DNA of 64,000 nt from JAFARZ01 sp036490795 (GCA_036490795.1 DASXDG010000405.1:17569-81568), one strand, 5' to 3'. Shown: positions 51,180-60,860, counted from the stretch's first letter. Numbers and translations are program-made. Notes: generated from the sequence alone by a model not told the origin.

Positions 51180-52250
51180 TCACGCGGTCTTGGTCGCGCA
51201 CAGGATGGCCTGTACGGGGATGACGTCCGGCGGGATGTCAGCGGCATCCTTGGTGACCACCTTGGTGACCACGAACCCGCACTCTTCCAGCCAGTTCCGG
51301 TACGCCGACAGCTTCTGCGGTCCGCCCTGACCCATGGTGCAGCCGAGAAAGAAGGCCGGGAAGAAATCGACGTTGTAGTTGCTCGAGTCTTTGATGTCCT
51401 CGGGATATACCGGCACCAGGATGTGTACCTGCCCGCCGGCGTCCAGCGACCCGTTGACGGCTGCCAGGATCCTGCACACGTCTTCCTTGTCGAACATGTC
51501 CAGGAAGTGCTTGATCAGGACGACATCGAATCCCTTGGGGATTTCATCGAAGACGTCGCCGCCGATGAACGAGCATTGCTCGTCCACGCCGTGGGTGCTG
51601 AAGTTCCGCAGGCACTCTTCTTTCTTTTCCGGCAGGTCGAAGGTGGTCACCCGGAGGCCGGGAGAGGGCTTCAGCTGACAGGCGTGAATCGCGCCGAGGC
51701 CGGTGTTCCCGGCGAGATCGAGCACCCGCGCCCCGGATGGCATGTCGATGCTGCCGAAAAACCAGGGATCAACGCGGGCGGTGACGGCGTCCATCAACGT
51801 CGCCCAGGACTCGCGCAAGTCCCTGTGTTCGGCCACGGCGCCATAGAGGGTTCCTCCGGATCCGTAGAGCTCTTTCAGGCCGATGAGGGTGCCGGTCCGC
51901 ACGCTGCCGGTGAGGTAGAACAACTGCCTGAGCGCGACCACCTTGATCATGTTCATGTAGGTGAGCGCGCGCTGCAGGTCGGCCTTGGCGACGTCGGCGA
52001 GCGCGTCCAGGGCGTACCCGCCGGTTGCTTCGTCGTACCCGACGAAGCCCTCCTTGACCAGCAGGTGCAGTAGCTGCTCCACGGCATCCGGCTTGGCGCC
52101 GACGGCAGCGCCGAGCTTGGTGGCGGTCATGCCGGGAGTCTCGCGTAGCGCGTCGACGATGCCGAGCTCGAAGCAGGACAGCAGGGTCATGAAGCGGGAG
52201 GGTCCCACCATGTATTCGCGGAATCGTGCGAGTGTTAGTTCTGATGTCAT
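51180..52250 (-). CDS. SAM-dependent O-methyltransferase (dimerisation-domain type)
   Basis: Methyltransferase of 356 residues of the plant-COMT-like class. Seen: an N-terminal winged dimerisation domain (about 15-105; LSCFELGIVDALRETPGMTA, LLHLLVKEGFVGYDEATGGY) and a SAM domain with VLDLAGNTGLGAIHACQL, VTTFDLPEK, FDVVLIKHFLDMF. The GxGxG loop is altered (LAGNTG), so binding should be checked. ATG 52250 overlaps the ligase stop (ATGA). Likely methylates a naphthoquinone hydroxyl, as in related meroterpenoid clusters (inference). Confidence 0.9.
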   Translation of the reverse strand: MTSELTLARFREYMVGPSRFMTLLSCFELGIVDALRETPGMTATKLGAAVGAKPDAVEQLLHLLVKEGFVGYDEATGGYALDALADVAKADLQRALTYMNMIKVVALRQLFYLTGSVRTGTLIGLKELYGSGGTLYGAVAEHRDLRESWATLMDAVTARVDPWFFGSIDMPSGARVLDLAGNTGLGAIHACQLKPSPGLRVTTFDLPEKKEECLRNFSTHGVDEQCSFIGGDVFDEIPKGFDVVLIKHFLDMFDKEDVCRILAAVNGSLDAGGQVHILVPVYPEDIKDSSNYNVDFFPAFFLGCTMGQGGPQKLSAYRNWLEECGFVVTKVVTKDAADIPPDVIPVQAILCATKTA

Positions 52251-53827
52251 TGCTTCTCCAGTCGTTCTTGGAGGCGGCGCGAAAGCTCGATGCGCTGTAC
52301 CTTCAGCGTCGCGGTGCGAGGCAGTTCGGCCAGCGGGACCTGGATGGGGTCGGCGAGCATGGGCAGGTCAGCGACGGCCGATCGCCAGCGGTCTAGGTCA
52401 AGCGGCTGGTCCCGGGTAGTGCAGATCACCGGGATCGGCTCGGACCGCGGGCCTGGCACGACGACGATCTCGTTCAGTTCGGCCAGCCTGCTCATCACCA
52501 GGTCCTCGATCTCCAGGGTGCTGCCCACCCCGGGGATCACGTCCACTTCCCGGTCGAGCATGTGCAGGCAGCCGAACCGGCTGCGGTACCCGACGTCGCC
52601 CATCCGCCACCAGCCGTCGTGCATGTTGTCGTCGAATTTGTCCTGCTCGCCCAAGTAGCTGTGCAGTAGGGCCTTCCACCTGACCTCGATGAAACCGGGA
52701 TTGGCCTTAGTTGGCCGCGCGCCATCCCGGCTCGCCACGCGGACCCGCGGGCCACCCAGCATCGGGTAACCCACGCAGCGACCATCCATCCGGCGAGCTG
52801 ACCTGCGGAAGTACGGTCGCGCGATGGCCGGGCCGACCTCGCTCTGCCCGTAGATCTGGAAGAACAGCGGCACGCGGCGCTGTGACGACTCGAGCAGCCG
52901 GCTGATCGTCCGGGGGTGGATCGCGTCGAAGGTGCTGCTGAAGTACTTCACCGAGGCGAACGGCCGCCGCGGGTCGTTGGCGAGTTCCTCCCAGGCCAGG
53001 AACGAGTTGGGCAGCGCCTCGATCAGGCCCGGCCGGTGCCTGGCGAAGAACCCGGCGACGTGGTCAGGATCGGGGTTGTTCACCAGCAGCACCGGCATCG
53101 CCTTGTACAGGCACAGCGCCATCGCCGCGAAATTCCGCGAGTGTCCGAAGGGGATGTGGATGGCGACGGTCTCGCGTTTGCGCATCAATGCCAGCAGGAT
53201 CAGTTGCGGTCGCAACCGGATGCGCATGGTCCGCGGGGTATGGACTACTAGCTTGGGCAGACCGGTAGTCCCGGACGTGTGGGTAATCATGACCGGCTCG
53301 TCCAGACCATGGAAAACCGGCTGAACCGGCGGCGACCCGGCCAGTGCGGACAGCGACACCGCCTCCGGACTCGACCCGGCCACGACGATCACCTGCCGGA
53401 CGAGCTCTGCCAGCGGCACCCCGCCCAGCGCCTCAAGCCGGTCAGCGTCGGTCAGCAGCTGCGGCCGGTCCAGCCGGCCGAGCAAGGCCCCGATCGTCGC
53501 GCCGGGCAGGTGATGCGACAGCAGCACAGGAACCGCGCCCAGACGCGCCGTCGCGGTAGCGAGCACCCACACGTCGAAATTAGGTGCCTTGCAGATCACG
53601 ACGCGCTCTCCCGGCCGGACCCCGGCCGCTCGCAGCCGGCCCGCCAGGTCGTCCACGTGGCCAGCCAGCTCGGCGACTGTCAGCCGCCGCCCAGCCTCGG
53701 GGAGGACGTCCAGGTCATGATCGAGAGTGAGCAGCGTCGAGCTGTTCCTTGCCGCGGCCACCTCCGGCACCATGCCGATATAAAGCCAACGCTTCCGCAT
53801 CCGCCTGCGGATCACTGAGCTGTTCAC
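52247..53827 (-). CDS. ANL-superfamily AMP-forming ligase
   Basis: Adenylate-forming enzyme of 526 residues. Seen: ITHTSGTTGLPKLVVHT (P-loop, A3), FFQIYGQSEVGPA (A5), GWWRMGDVGY (A7), CLHMLDREVDV (A8) and PRTATLKVQRIELS with the C-terminal lysine (A10). GTG 53827 is preceded by GGGAGG; upstream frame lacks similarity. Substrate could be a carboxylic acid, or an aryl amine with nitrite if it is a diazotase of the CreM type, which belong to this superfamily. With an aminotransferase in the cluster the diazotase idea deserves testing, but no nitrite-forming genes are visible. Confidence 0.9.
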   Translation of the reverse strand: MNSSVIRRRMRKRWLYIGMVPEVAAARNSSTLLTLDHDLDVLPEAGRRLTVAELAGHVDDLAGRLRAAGVRPGERVVICKAPNFDVWVLATATARLGAVPVLLSHHLPGATIGALLGRLDRPQLLTDADRLEALGGVPLAELVRQVIVVAGSSPEAVSLSALAGSPPVQPVFHGLDEPVMITHTSGTTGLPKLVVHTPRTMRIRLRPQLILLALMRKRETVAIHIPFGHSRNFAAMALCLYKAMPVLLVNNPDPDHVAGFFARHRPGLIEALPNSFLAWEELANDPRRPFASVKYFSSTFDAIHPRTISRLLESSQRRVPLFFQIYGQSEVGPAIARPYFRRSARRMDGRCVGYPMLGGPRVRVASRDGARPTKANPGFIEVRWKALLHSYLGEQDKFDDNMHDGWWRMGDVGYRSRFGCLHMLDREVDVIPGVGSTLEIEDLVMSRLAELNEIVVVPGPRSEPIPVICTTRDQPLDLDRWRSAVADLPMLADPIQVPLAELPRTATLKVQRIELSRRLQERLEKQ

Positions 53828-53896
53828 GGAGACTGCCTCCCTGTTGCGGTGTTCAACGGGCGCGCTGGACGCATGAGCGGCGATGGTGGCCCACGC

Positions 53897-53932
53897 GTTT
53901 AGGGGGCCTGCGGCGCCGCAGGCCCCGTAAAC
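53897..53932. terminator. 36-bp near-perfect palindrome (terminator or operator)
   Basis: Arms of 18 bp with one mismatch and no loop: GTTTA on the left, TAAAC on the right, and a perfect 24-bp GC palindrome centred on GGCGCC. It lies between the end of the MFS gene and the start of the ligase gene, both minus strand. As RNA it would fold into a strong hairpin, so intrinsic termination without U-tract is one reading; a dimeric regulator site is the other. Confidence 0.6.
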
Positions 53933-53983
53933 GGGCACGCCGACATCCGGACGCGTACTCGGTCCGGTGTTCGCCCAGCTGGG

Positions 53984-55504
53984 TCAGGAGAGTTCTGGCG
54001 CGGTCTCCTTGGACGGGCTCTGCGCCGGGGTACCCGCGGGCTCGGGCAGCAGGCCGGAGCGCAGCAGCAGGGCAGAGATGACGGCGCCCGCCGCGAGGAT
54101 GGCGGCGCACCACCAGAACACCGTGGTGTAGCCGTGGACCGATGCGAGATGGAGTTGCGCCAGTGACGGCTGCCCGTGCACGTGGCCGGTCAGCCAGCTG
54201 ACGGTGGCGGTGGCGGCGATCGTGTTGAGCAGCGCGGTGCCGCTGGCGCCGCCCAACTGCTGGCCGGCGCTGATGCAGGCGGAGGCTATCCCCGAGTCCT
54301 GGGGTGCCACGCCGGAGGTGCCGGTGGTCAGCGCAGCGGCGTAGATGAGGCCCAGGCCGATGCCGACTATCATGAGCGGCCCGAGCAGGTGCGTCGCGTA
54401 GCCAGAGTGCACGCCGATCCCCGCGAGCCAGGCCATGCCGCCCGCACCGACCAGCAGGCCGCCGCTGATCAGCGGCTTGGGTCCGAACTTCGGCAGCAGC
54501 CTGATGGCGCCCGCGGCTGCCCCTACGGTGGTGCACACGACCATCGGCAGCAGGCACAGACCCGAGATGATGGCCGAGTAACCCCGGACGGTCTGCAGGT
54601 AGTAGATGAGGAACAACAAGACGCCGAACATGCCGGTCCCGACGAGCAGCACGGCGAGGTAAGCCCCGCCGCGGTTGCGGTCGAGAATGATCCGCAGCGG
54701 CAGCAGCGGCTGCGCGGCGCGTGTTTGCCAGAACACGAAAATAATCAGCAGCACGACGCCGGCCGCGAGGAAGATCCATGTCGAAGGCGTATGCCAGCTG
54801 TGCGTCGCGGCGTTGGCGAAGCCGTAGACGACACAGAACATCCCGCCCGACGCCAGCAGCACACCAGGGATGTCCATCCTGGTGCCGGCCTTGGGCTGCC
54901 TGGCCAGCAGCAGCTGGCCACCGACGAGCGCGACCGCGGCGAAGAGCAGGTTGACGTACAGGCACCAGCGCCAGTTCAGGGCTGAGGTCAGCGCACCGCC
55001 GATGATCAGCCCCAGGCCCGCGCCGCTGGCCACGACTCCGCTGAAGATGCCGAAGGCCTTCGCTCGTTCGTCCGAGTCGGTGAACGTGGTGGCCAGCAGG
55101 GCCAGGCAGGACGGCGCCAGCAGCGCGGCGAAAGCTCCCTGGCAGGCCCGGGCCGTCACCAGCATGGCGAAGCTTGTCGAGGCGCCGCCGACGGCGGAGG
55201 TGGCCGCGAAGCCGGTCAGTCCGGCGAGGAAGGTGGTCTTGCGGCCGATGCGGTCGGCGAGCCGCCCGCAGAACAGCATCAGGCTGCCGAATGCCAGCGC
55301 GTACGCGGTCACGATCCACTGCCGGTCGGCGTTCGAGAACCCAAGCGCTTTCTGCGCCGACGGAAGCGCGACGTTCATCACGGTCAGGTCGAGGCCGACC
55401 ATCAGGTACGCGGTGCAGATGATGGCGAGGATCAGCCACCGCCTCGAGTCCCCGGCGGTCTCTGAGTTCGGCCCGGTTGCGGGGGCCGCACTTCGCGTTG
55501 CCAT
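53984..55504 (-). CDS. MFS drug exporter (DHA2 / EmrB-QacA family, 14 TM)
   Basis: Transporter of 506 residues. Seen: LILAIICTAYLMVGLDLTVM NVAL segment in helix 1 (motif D1-like LDLTVMNVALP), GRLADRIGRK (motif A), hydrophobic segments consistent with 14 helices, and a charged C-terminus. ATG 55504 after AAGGAG. Sits inside the biosynthetic cluster and most likely exports its product, giving self-resistance. Confidence 0.92.
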   Translation of the reverse strand: MATRSAAPATGPNSETAGDSRRWLILAIICTAYLMVGLDLTVMNVALPSAQKALGFSNADRQWIVTAYALAFGSLMLFCGRLADRIGRKTTFLAGLTGFAATSAVGGASTSFAMLVTARACQGAFAALLAPSCLALLATTFTDSDERAKAFGIFSGVVASGAGLGLIIGGALTSALNWRWCLYVNLLFAAVALVGGQLLLARQPKAGTRMDIPGVLLASGGMFCVVYGFANAATHSWHTPSTWIFLAAGVVLLIIFVFWQTRAAQPLLPLRIILDRNRGGAYLAVLLVGTGMFGVLLFLIYYLQTVRGYSAIISGLCLLPMVVCTTVGAAAGAIRLLPKFGPKPLISGGLLVGAGGMAWLAGIGVHSGYATHLLGPLMIVGIGLGLIYAAALTTGTSGVAPQDSGIASACISAGQQLGGASGTALLNTIAATATVSWLTGHVHGQPSLAQLHLASVHGYTTVFWWCAAILAAGAVISALLLRSGLLPEPAGTPAQSPSKETAPELS

Positions 55505-55638
55505 GTCATCTCCTTGTCCGATCAGCGAACTTGCGGACCCTCCCCGTCGGCCCTGTCGCCCTGGCGTGCTCGTGGCATGGTGTCCCTCCTATTACGACGA
55601 AGCAGCCGCCCCGAATGTGAGGCGCGGGACTGTCCTGG

Positions 55639-57129
55639 TCAGTCCTCGACGTCGCCATTGATGTGCCGCTGCACGAACTCGTAGGCCCGGTCGCCGAACT
55701 GCGCGCCCCACACGGCGGACCTCTCGATCGTCGTCAGGAAGTGCACGCCTGCCCACACCCGGCTGTGACCGCAGTCGTACAGGAACTCAGTCCAGGTGGG
55801 CCAGCGCAGTTCGACGTCGTTGGCGGGGGCGAACCCGGGCTCGGTCAGCGACTCGCCGGCGGCGAAAACATGCGTCCATTCCAGGACGTCATCGCCGAGG
55901 AAACGCCGCGCCGCCTGCGCCTCCGCGGCACAGAGCGTGGTGGATCCTGAGGGGTACTCGGGATGGTCCGCCACGGGCGGGTAGCTGCGCCACTGGCTGG
56001 CCGCGATGTCGTCGACCGTCCCCTTGAAGGGGCCGCCCCAAGCGGTCACCGGGGTGTCGCCGTACACGTGCCTGACCGCGCTGAACGGCCGCACCGAGTC
56101 ATAGACGTTCTTCTGGTACCAGCAGGCGATCAGGTCGTCGAACCGCGCTAGGGAGGTCGTCATGAACAGGTGACACCAGCCGTCCAGGTCCAGGTCGTGA
56201 CTCATCGCCGCGGCGCGCGGGGCCAGGGTGATACCCGCCAGCTTGTTGTCGAAGAACTCCACCATCACCTTCTGCTCGTCGGTGAGCGCGGCCGACGCGT
56301 CCAGGATCTCGTCCACCGATTGCTTGTAGCGGCTGGGATTGGTGTGATCTACGTGGTCCGGCCGGGCGATCTCGAACTCGTCCGGGTCGGTATAGGTGTA
56401 GGGCTTGACCCGCCCGAGTTGCGGAGTGACGAACCGCTGGACGATGAAGATGCCCTTGTCACCGGCCCGGGCGGCGGCTGTTCCCGGCATTCCGCCGCCG
56501 ACGCGGCGGCGGTGCGGTCCCATCGCCGGCTGCCAGCGCGAAGGGTTGCCCAGTTCGTAGGCCGTGTTTACCGGCTGGTAGCCGGTGTAGTCGTCGTACG
56601 GCTGGCCGTTGTACGGGCCTGCCTCATCACCGAGCGCGTTCATGCCGTCATGCGCGCGGGCCTTGACGATGGCCTTGCCGGCTATGTTGCCGATGCCGGC
56701 CGCAGTGGCCGGATCCTCCGACTCGTCGTCGGGGTCAAGGCCGAGTGCGATCATCCCTAGCCGTGCCACCGGCACTCGCTCCTGGAACACGCCCTTCAGC
56801 ACCTGGTACCCGGCGTACATGCCGGCGATGTTCTTGTTCCTGTTGGTGGCCGACTCACTGGCTGGACGGCGGGGAATCCGGGAGTGCACGCCGACCGCGG
56901 TCGGGTGGTAGGGCGCCAGCGCGTCGAACCACGACATCTGGAACAGGTGAGTGATCCAGATATAGATGGACGCGTCCATGGGACCGACGGCGCTTTCTAC
57001 CGGCAACGCACCGCCGACGTTGGTGGTGATCAGGTCCCGGATGAAGTTGCCGTTGTCGAAGTCGTACTCGATGGCGAGGCCGTTGGCCGACCCGCCCTGA
57101 GGAGCCGGGTTCGTGGATGTCGTCGTCAC
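55639..57129 (-). CDS. Vanadium-dependent haloperoxidase-like protein (PAP2 superfamily)
   Basis: Enzyme of 496 residues of the vanadium haloperoxidase type found in naphthoquinone meroterpenoid clusters, where members halogenate and cyclise prenyl chains or rearrange them. Seen: KNVYDSVRP (Lys340, Arg347), YPSGSTTLC (Ser394, Gly395, Ser396) and CGHSRVWAGVHF (Arg457, His463). The vanadate-binding Lys/Arg/Ser/Gly/Arg/His set is complete, but the position after SG, the acid-base His of classical enzymes, is Ser396. GTG 57129 after AAAGGA. Next to the prenyltransferase by 13 bp. Confidence 0.92.
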   Translation of the reverse strand: MTTTSTNPAPQGGSANGLAIEYDFDNGNFIRDLITTNVGGALPVESAVGPMDASIYIWITHLFQMSWFDALAPYHPTAVGVHSRIPRRPASESATNRNKNIAGMYAGYQVLKGVFQERVPVARLGMIALGLDPDDESEDPATAAGIGNIAGKAIVKARAHDGMNALGDEAGPYNGQPYDDYTGYQPVNTAYELGNPSRWQPAMGPHRRRVGGGMPGTAAARAGDKGIFIVQRFVTPQLGRVKPYTYTDPDEFEIARPDHVDHTNPSRYKQSVDEILDASAALTDEQKVMVEFFDNKLAGITLAPRAAAMSHDLDLDGWCHLFMTTSLARFDDLIACWYQKNVYDSVRPFSAVRHVYGDTPVTAWGGPFKGTVDDIAASQWRSYPPVADHPEYPSGSTTLCAAEAQAARRFLGDDVLEWTHVFAAGESLTEPGFAPANDVELRWPTWTEFLYDCGHSRVWAGVHFLTTIERSAVWGAQFGDRAYEFVQRHINGDVED

Positions 57130-57142
57130 GAGCTGTGTCCTT

Positions 57143-58039
57143 TCATGGAAGCGCCTTCAATTGCGAGGGCGACATTTGGTAGTAAGACCCAAGATCAAGG
57201 CATTCATCGTCGGGCGACCATTTAACAGCAGCGGTACCTATACGTTCGCCGGCGTACGTGTGCGGAGCTCCTGTCATGAACTGCTCAATTCCCGGTTCCG
57301 GGCGGACGGGAAGCGCCGACAAGTCCAAGCCGCGATGCGGCAAAGGAGCGAAGGAGAGCCGCTGGACTTTCGAAGAATCCCAGCCGAGGGTGGCGTAGAT
57401 CCGGTACGCCTTACCGGCGTACCGCAGTATCCGTTCGCTCGGTTCCGGCAATCCGGTTTCGCGAAGCATGGACAGGATGGCCTTCGGCTCGAGACTGCCC
57501 GCATAGGCGGCGGGAAGCTGGAAGTACACATTCACCGTGTTGCGCTGGTAGTCGGCCGCGATCACCGCCGCTTCGCCCATCCCGTAGCGCGCGAAAAATG
57601 CGGCATTCTCGGCGAGCGCGCTGGGCATTGACGGGATGTCGGCGAGCTTCGCTATCCCCTGCGAGTCACGAGGGAGGGCGTACACCTTCTTGAATCCGCC
57701 AGCGACCCCGCAGTCGATGGCGTATTCATCGACGGGGATTCGCGCCGCCATGTCCGAGAGCAGGGTGCCAATGGGACCGCCGGTCTCCGCGATGAGACCA
57801 TTCGATAGGGCATGGATATATGGGTCATCGATCCCCGGAGCTACTTGTACGGTGTATTCAAGCTCGTCGGCGTGACGCGCACCGGTCTGCGCGCTGAAAA
57901 CAATCCTGCCGTCGGTGATGAGGTCCCTGTATGCGTCCAGGATCGGCCAGACCTTGTCGCGCGAAAAAGCTGCGCCCATCAATCGAGCAGATTCTTCGAT
58001 GGCGGAGTACAACTCTTCTGGCTCAGGTCCTTTGGGCAT
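57143..58039 (-). CDS. ABBA aromatic prenyltransferase (NphB/CloQ, Orf2 family)
   Basis: Soluble prenyltransferase of 298 residues that attaches a prenyl chain to an aromatic ring. Seen: EELYSAIEESARLMG, VFSAQTGARHADELEYTVQV, YAIDCGVAGGFKKVYALP, VIAADYQRNTVNVYFQLP, YRIYATLGWDSSKVQRLSFA. This is the hallmark order of the NphB-like family, length normal. ATG 58039 after TTGGAGG. Expected acceptor is a THN-derived naphthoquinol from the cluster; donor probably made by the polyprenyl synthase at 59739 (inference). Confidence 0.94.
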   Translation of the reverse strand: MPKGPEPEELYSAIEESARLMGAAFSRDKVWPILDAYRDLITDGRIVFSAQTGARHADELEYTVQVAPGIDDPYIHALSNGLIAETGGPIGTLLSDMAARIPVDEYAIDCGVAGGFKKVYALPRDSQGIAKLADIPSMPSALAENAAFFARYGMGEAAVIAADYQRNTVNVYFQLPAAYAGSLEPKAILSMLRETGLPEPSERILRYAGKAYRIYATLGWDSSKVQRLSFAPLPHRGLDLSALPVRPEPGIEQFMTGAPHTYAGERIGTAAVKWSPDDECLDLGSYYQMSPSQLKALP

Positions 58040-58051
58040 CTGTCCTCCAAG

Positions 58052-59677
58052 TCAATAACGAGGGCTGGTTTCACCGCCTGGATGGCTGCTTGCCGACGTG
58101 AGCGCGGGCGGGTGCGGCGAGCCGGAGGTGCCTCGCTGGATGCGCTGGCGCAGGTGACCGAGTGCGAGCAGGACGAAGATGTCGTACTGGGCCGGGACCG
58201 CGTAGGTGAACGGGCGCGGCCCGACGGTGTCCGGCGTGGCGGTAAAGCTGCCGTCGTCGCGCTGGCGGTGGAGCAGGTAGGCGGTGGCTTGCGCGGCTGC
58301 CCGCGGATCATCTTGCTGGCACAAGCTGATCAGCGCGTACGCCGTACTCAGCGGGTCGCTGGGCCGTCCCGGCTGCTGTCCCCAGCCGCCGTCGGGGTTC
58401 TGCGCCCGTTTGATCAGTGCTAGCGCGCGTTGGACCATGCGCTGGGTGGCCGCGGTCCCGGGGCCGGGGAGCCGGGAGGCGGCCAGCAGTACCCGGAAGA
58501 TCGTGTAGTGCCGGCTCAGGCTCCAGTCCGGCGGGAACGCCCCGTCCTCGGCTTGCCGGGTGGCGATGAAGGCGAGCCCCGAGCGGATCGCGTCCTCGCG
58601 TGCTGGCCATCGTGTTGCCAGGGCGTCCACGACCGCCGCGGTCATGCCGGTTTCCGAGGGCGCTCCCGGGAGGTAGGTGGGGAAGCCGCCGTCGGCGCCG
58701 CACAGCGCGTGCAGCGACGCGCAGCCGGCCTCGACCGCGTCCTGGTAACTGGGATCGACGGTGTGCAGGAATTGCACGGCGACCGCGGTGGTATCCGCGT
58801 CCGTCTGACTTGCCGACCTTGTGGCCGACCAGCCGCCCGCTGGGCGCTGCCGGGCGGCGAGATAGTCCGCTAGCGGGCGCAACTGGGCGGGCGGCGTGCC
58901 GGCCGCGGTAAGGGCCACGCCGGCCAGGGCGGTGGTCCAGGTGTCCAGGTCCGCGACGAACGGGATGCCGCCGTCGTCGCGCTGGTAGCCGAGTATCCTG
59001 CGCAGCCCGGCGTCGACGGTGTGACCGGTGCGGGGCAGCCGGTGCAGCGCGTGCAGCACCCAGATGCTGATCAGCAGGTTGCCCTCCCATACCGGGCCAG
59101 GCCGCTGGGTATCCAGCAGGATCCGGACGTCTTCGTCGCGGATCAGGCCGCGCTGCCCGGCCCCGTCGGCGAGTACGGTTTTCACCGCGGTCAGCAGCAC
59201 CGCGGCCCAGTAGTGCAGGCCGGTACGGTCGAAGGCCCGCGGGTCGAGCTGGCCGGGCTGAGCCACGCCAAGCACCGCGGAACAGGCATCAAGCATCGCC
59301 CGCTTGCGCCGGGTGGTGAAGGAGGGCGCGCTGGCCAGCACGTCGTCTACCAGCGATCCGGTGTCGGGCCGGTCACCGTCGTGCAGGGCGGCCCCGATCA
59401 GGAACCGGTCCAGCGGGCTAGCCTCATGCTGACGGCTGCGCAGATAGCCGGCCAGCGCGTTCCGGCGTTCCGGCAGGCCACCGGTGCGGTCAAGCAAGGT
59501 CAGCAGCAGCGTGGTTTCCAGCACCCGGCTGTCGCACCGCCCGCGCACCGCGCCGTCGGAGCTGACCCGGCTGAGCACACGGGTCCGCAGCTGAGCCAGC
59601 GCCTCATCGAGCCCTGGCGGAAACACCGCCGCGGCCCACCGGGGCCTGGCGGCGCAGGCCGCGTCTACTCTCATCAC
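58052..59677 (-). CDS. Class II terpene cyclase-like protein with DxDTT motif
   Basis: Protein of 541 residues with squalene-hopene-cyclase-type alpha barrels. Seen: repeated QW-like motifs (QRDDGGIPF, RQRPAGGWSA, QAEDGAFPP, QNPDGGWGQQP, QRDDGSFTA) and the protonation motif region QTDADTTAVA with Asp293-Ala-Asp295-Thr-Thr. Classical class II cyclases have DxDD; DxDTT is the variant I associate with drimenyl-diphosphate-type sesquiterpene cyclases. No class I DDxxD motif. ATG 59677 or 59674. It would cyclise a linear prenyl diphosphate before or after transfer to the naphthoquinone. Confidence 0.87.
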   Translation of the reverse strand: MMRVDAACAARPRWAAAVFPPGLDEALAQLRTRVLSRVSSDGAVRGRCDSRVLETTLLLTLLDRTGGLPERRNALAGYLRSRQHEASPLDRFLIGAALHDGDRPDTGSLVDDVLASAPSFTTRRKRAMLDACSAVLGVAQPGQLDPRAFDRTGLHYWAAVLLTAVKTVLADGAGQRGLIRDEDVRILLDTQRPGPVWEGNLLISIWVLHALHRLPRTGHTVDAGLRRILGYQRDDGGIPFVADLDTWTTALAGVALTAAGTPPAQLRPLADYLAARQRPAGGWSATRSASQTDADTTAVAVQFLHTVDPSYQDAVEAGCASLHALCGADGGFPTYLPGAPSETGMTAAVVDALATRWPAREDAIRSGLAFIATRQAEDGAFPPDWSLSRHYTIFRVLLAASRLPGPGTAATQRMVQRALALIKRAQNPDGGWGQQPGRPSDPLSTAYALISLCQQDDPRAAAQATAYLLHRQRDDGSFTATPDTVGPRPFTYAVPAQYDIFVLLALGHLRQRIQRGTSGSPHPPALTSASSHPGGETSPRY

Positions 59678-59738
59678 GCTCTCCAGTTCGTCATCGCGGG
59701 GGATCCGGTAGCGCGCCAGTGCAGATGTGTGTCGTCGT

Positions 59739-60860
59739 TCAGCGATCCCGGCGGGCCAGCAGTGCGGCCAGGGCGCGCAATTCGGCGGCCGCGACCGGAC
59801 CCGGACGTGCCCGGTTCAGGGCATCGAGCGCGGACTGGGTACGGCGACCTGCTTCGGCCTGTGCCCAGGAGCGGCCCCCAGCGGCCTCGACCAGCTGCGC
59901 GGCGACCACGACCTCCTCCGGGGCCAGGTCGCGTCCTTGCTGGTAGAGCTGGCGTAGCTGGCCGGCTGCCGCCGTCCCTGAAGTCAGCGCGGCCACCACC
60001 GGCAGCGACTTCTTGCGGATGGTCAGGTCGGCTCCGGAGGGCTTGCCGGTGACGGCGGGATCGCCCCAGATTCCCAGCAGGTCGTCGATGAGCTGGAACG
60101 CGATGCCAAGCTGACGGCCGAACATCCGGTAGCAGCTGGCGGTGCCCCGGTCGGCCCCGCCCGCCATGGCACCGAGCTGAGCAGCGGCGCCCAGCAGCGC
60201 CCCGGTCTTGTCCCTGGCCATCGCCAGGCAGTCGGCCATCGTGACGTCGCACTGATCCTCGAAGGTCAGATCCGCCGCCTGACCGGCGCATAGCGCCGCC
60301 ACCGTGCTGGCGAGCACACCGACGCCCGCCGAGCGGGCGCCCCCTGACCCGGCTGCCCCGGCCAGCTGCAGCATGGCCGCGGTGAGCAGCGCGTCACCGG
60401 TGAGGATTGCCTGGCTTACCCCGTAGACCGTCCAGGCGGCCGGCCGGCCGCGCCGGGTCAGGTCCCGGTCCATCACGTCGTCGTGCAGCAGCGAGAAGTC
60501 ATGCACCAGCTCCACCGCCACCGCGGCAGGCACGGCCCGTGCCTGGGCGATTGATACCTCGCGGTCACCGGCACGCGCCGACGCGCCGGGCTTGCCGCTG
60601 GCGGCGGCGCGGGCGCAGGCCAGCACCAGGGCCGGCCGGACCGCCTTGCCGGTACCGCTGGCGGGACGGCCAGCCCGGTCCCACCAGCCAACGTGGTAAC
60701 CGGTCACCTGCCGCAGTGGCTCAGGCAGGGCGGTCACCACGGCGCGGTAGGCCGGCTCGACCATGGCCTGAGCCTCGGCGAGGACCTGTGCGGCCGCCGG
60801 CCCCGCGCCCTCAGCAGCCGCGGCATCGGATTGCGTCTTAGCAGGCGGAGCAATACTCAT
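59739..60860 (-). CDS. Polyprenyl diphosphate synthase
   Basis: Trans-isoprenyl diphosphate synthase of 373 residues. Seen: first Asp-rich motif LLHDDVMDRD (127-133), LTGDALLTAAM, and second motif IDDLLGIWGDP (258-268), followed by RKKSLPVVAAL. Bulky residues four and five before the first motif were not evaluated enough to fix chain length; FPP, GGPP or GFPP are possible. ATG 60860 overlaps the aminotransferase stop (ATGA) and has GGGAG upstream. Supplies the prenyl donor of the cluster. Confidence 0.93.
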   Translation of the reverse strand: MSIAPPAKTQSDAAAAEGAGPAAAQVLAEAQAMVEPAYRAVVTALPEPLRQVTGYHVGWWDRAGRPASGTGKAVRPALVLACARAAASGKPGASARAGDREVSIAQARAVPAAVAVELVHDFSLLHDDVMDRDLTRRGRPAAWTVYGVSQAILTGDALLTAAMLQLAGAAGSGGARSAGVGVLASTVAALCAGQAADLTFEDQCDVTMADCLAMARDKTGALLGAAAQLGAMAGGADRGTASCYRMFGRQLGIAFQLIDDLLGIWGDPAVTGKPSGADLTIRKKSLPVVAALTSGTAAAGQLRQLYQQGRDLAPEEVVVAAQLVEAAGGRSWAQAEAGRRTQSALDALNRARPGPVAAAELRALAALLARRDR

